Source of the DNA: an uncultured Rhodospirillales bacterium
Lineage (GTDB): Bacteria > Pseudomonadota > Alphaproteobacteria > Acetobacterales > Acetobacteraceae
Length of the DNA stretch: 6,660 nucleotides
NCBI GenBank assembly: GCA_903928045.1
Contig: CAIYPH010000007.1
Span: 1 to 6,660, forward strand
Direction of reading: 5' to 3'
The notes under the pieces are model-generated. The model ran no database searches and was not told the origin of the DNA. It saw only the letters and a list, made by a program, of their open reading frames with translations. Both the position numbers and the translations under genes were made by a program. How positions within the stretch are numbered: the stretch's first letter is position 1; the number at the start of each line of letters is the position of its first letter. Shown here one piece after another: positions 5,805 through 6,660 of this stretch.

Positions 5805-6660
5805 CAAACGCTCTCCACGATCAGGTTGAGATATGGTTCCACTTTTGCCCGCTGGTTGGGAAGGATCACCGTGGTGGCATCCATCTGCTCGACGATGGCG
5901 GGGCCTTCGATCTCATTGCCGGCATCGAGCTTCTCGCGGTCATACACCGGGCAGGCGACGAAGCCGCCGGCCTCGGGCAGCCACACGTCGCGGCTGCCGA
6001 TCAGGGCGGCGGAGGCATCCGGCCCGGCATCGGCGCGCGGCTTGAACTCGGCCTTCTCCACGCTGCCCGCCGCCTCGATGCGGAAGGTGACGAGCTGCAC
6101 CGGCTCCTCCTCGGCGACGAAGCCGTACATGCGGCGATGCGCGGCGGCGAAGCCCTCGGCCAGGGCGTCGAGGCTGGCCTGGGTGACCGGCCCCTCCGGC
6201 AGCGCGATGGGGAGTTCGTAGTTCTGCCCGGCGTAGCGCATATCCACCGTGCGGGTGATGCGGCGATCGGCGGCCGGGATGTGCTCCTCGGCGAACCAGG
6301 CGTCGGCTTGCGCCGCGAGATCGGCGAAGGCCGCCTCGGTCGCCGCACTCGCCAACGGCTCCAGCAACGTGAGGCGGGTGGAGGCGAAATCGGCGCGCAG
6401 ATCGGTCAGCAGCAGGCCCATGGCGCAGAGGATGCCGGGATTGCGAGGGACCATGATGCGGGTGATGTCCAACTCGCGGGCGAGGCGGGCGGCGTGCACC
6501 GGCCCGGCGCCGCCGAACGCCACCAGCGTATAGTCGCGCGGATCATGCCCGCGCTGCACGGAGATCACCCGGATGGCCTTGGCCATGTTCGCCGTCACCA
6601 CCGAGAGAATGCCCTGGGCGGTTTCCATCACGCCCATGCCAAGCTGGGCGGCGAGTCGGC
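5804..6660 (-). CDS. hyuA: Hydantoinase A/oxoprolinase family protein (HyuA), C-terminal part
   Basis: The reading frame is open to the right edge, so the gene starts outside the window. The last 284 residues are visible, roughly 40% of a usual ~700-residue HyuA. Numbering from the first complete codon (6658), the hallmark LVAFGGAGPVHA lies at 45-56. It is followed by IMVPRNPGILCAMGLLLTDL (68-87), typical of the HyuA catalytic domain shared with 5-oxoprolinase and acetone carboxylase beta. The remainder matches the family's C-terminal region, including VDMRYAGQNYELPI and EGPAIVEQMDATTVILP. HyuA proteins carry the ATP-using part of the complex and act with HyuB in the cytoplasm to open cyclic amides. 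The N-terminal nucleotide-binding region is not visible, so its integrity cannot be judged. The TGA stop (5804-5806) shares one base with the hyuB ATG, indicating coupled translation. Family sure; substrate unknown. Confidence 0.92.
   Translation of the reverse strand, partial: RLAAQLGMGVMETAQGILSVVTANMAKAIRVISVQRGHDPRDYTLVAFGGAGPVHAARLARELDITRIMVPRNPGILCAMGLLLTDLRADFASTRLTLLEPLASAATEAAFADLAAQADAWFAEEHIPAADRRITRTVDMRYAGQNYELPIALPEGPVTQASLDALAEGFAAAHRRMYGFVAEEEPVQLVTFRIEAAGSVEKAEFKPRADAGPDASAALIGSRDVWLPEAGGFVACPVYDREKLDAGNEIEGPAIVEQMDATTVILPNQRAKVEPYLNLIVESV
5811..5816 (-). promoter_or_regulatory. Ribosome binding site that sets the hyuB start
   Basis: GGAGAG on the minus strand lies inside the last codons of hyuA. 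It is 6 bases from the ATG at 5804 but only 3 bases from the in-frame TTG at 5807. The spacing favours the ATG, making HyuB 541 rather than 542 residues. Confidence 0.6.

Overview
The window is about 70% G+C by eye. Its proteins look like those of a high-GC alphaproteobacterium. Acetobacteraceae or another Rhodospirillales member is my guess from protein style and codon use; no marker gene here proves it.

Almost everything from base 467 to the right edge is one operon on the minus strand, read right to left. In order it holds the C-terminal part of a HyuA-type hydantoinase/oxoprolinase subunit (cut by the window edge), a complete HyuB-type partner, a DppB/OppB-type ABC permease, a single protein fusing a DppC/OppC-type permease to a DppD/OppD-type ATPase, and a DppF/OppF-type ATPase. 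Three of the four junctions are stop/start overlaps (TGATG or ATGA). The fourth is a 12-base gap whose ribosome binding site overlaps the upstream stop codon. This is the pattern of a translationally coupled unit. Its promoter must lie beyond the right edge.

Together the genes encode two membrane subunits and two nucleotide-binding domains, enough for the core of a peptide-type importer, plus a two-subunit enzyme of the family that opens hydantoin or 5-oxoproline rings with ATP. The simplest reading is uptake of a small amide, cyclic amide or modified peptide and its hydrolysis in the cytoplasm. The exact substrate cannot be read from the sequence. No periplasmic substrate-binding protein gene is visible; it may lie outside the window.

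Bases 1-466 hold the end of an uncharacterised plus-strand gene that converges on the operon. Its codon pattern is clear only in the first ~165 bases. After that it becomes Pro/Arg/Ala-rich and its true end is uncertain. A short A+T-rich junction around 444-478 separates it from the operon, and I see no convincing terminator.

I see no CRISPR array, RNA gene, insertion sequence or defence system. The content is catabolic and transport. The most distinctive points are the permease-ATPase fusion, the preserved metal-ligand pattern in HyuB, the four-cysteine tails on both ATPases, and the uncertain left-hand gene.
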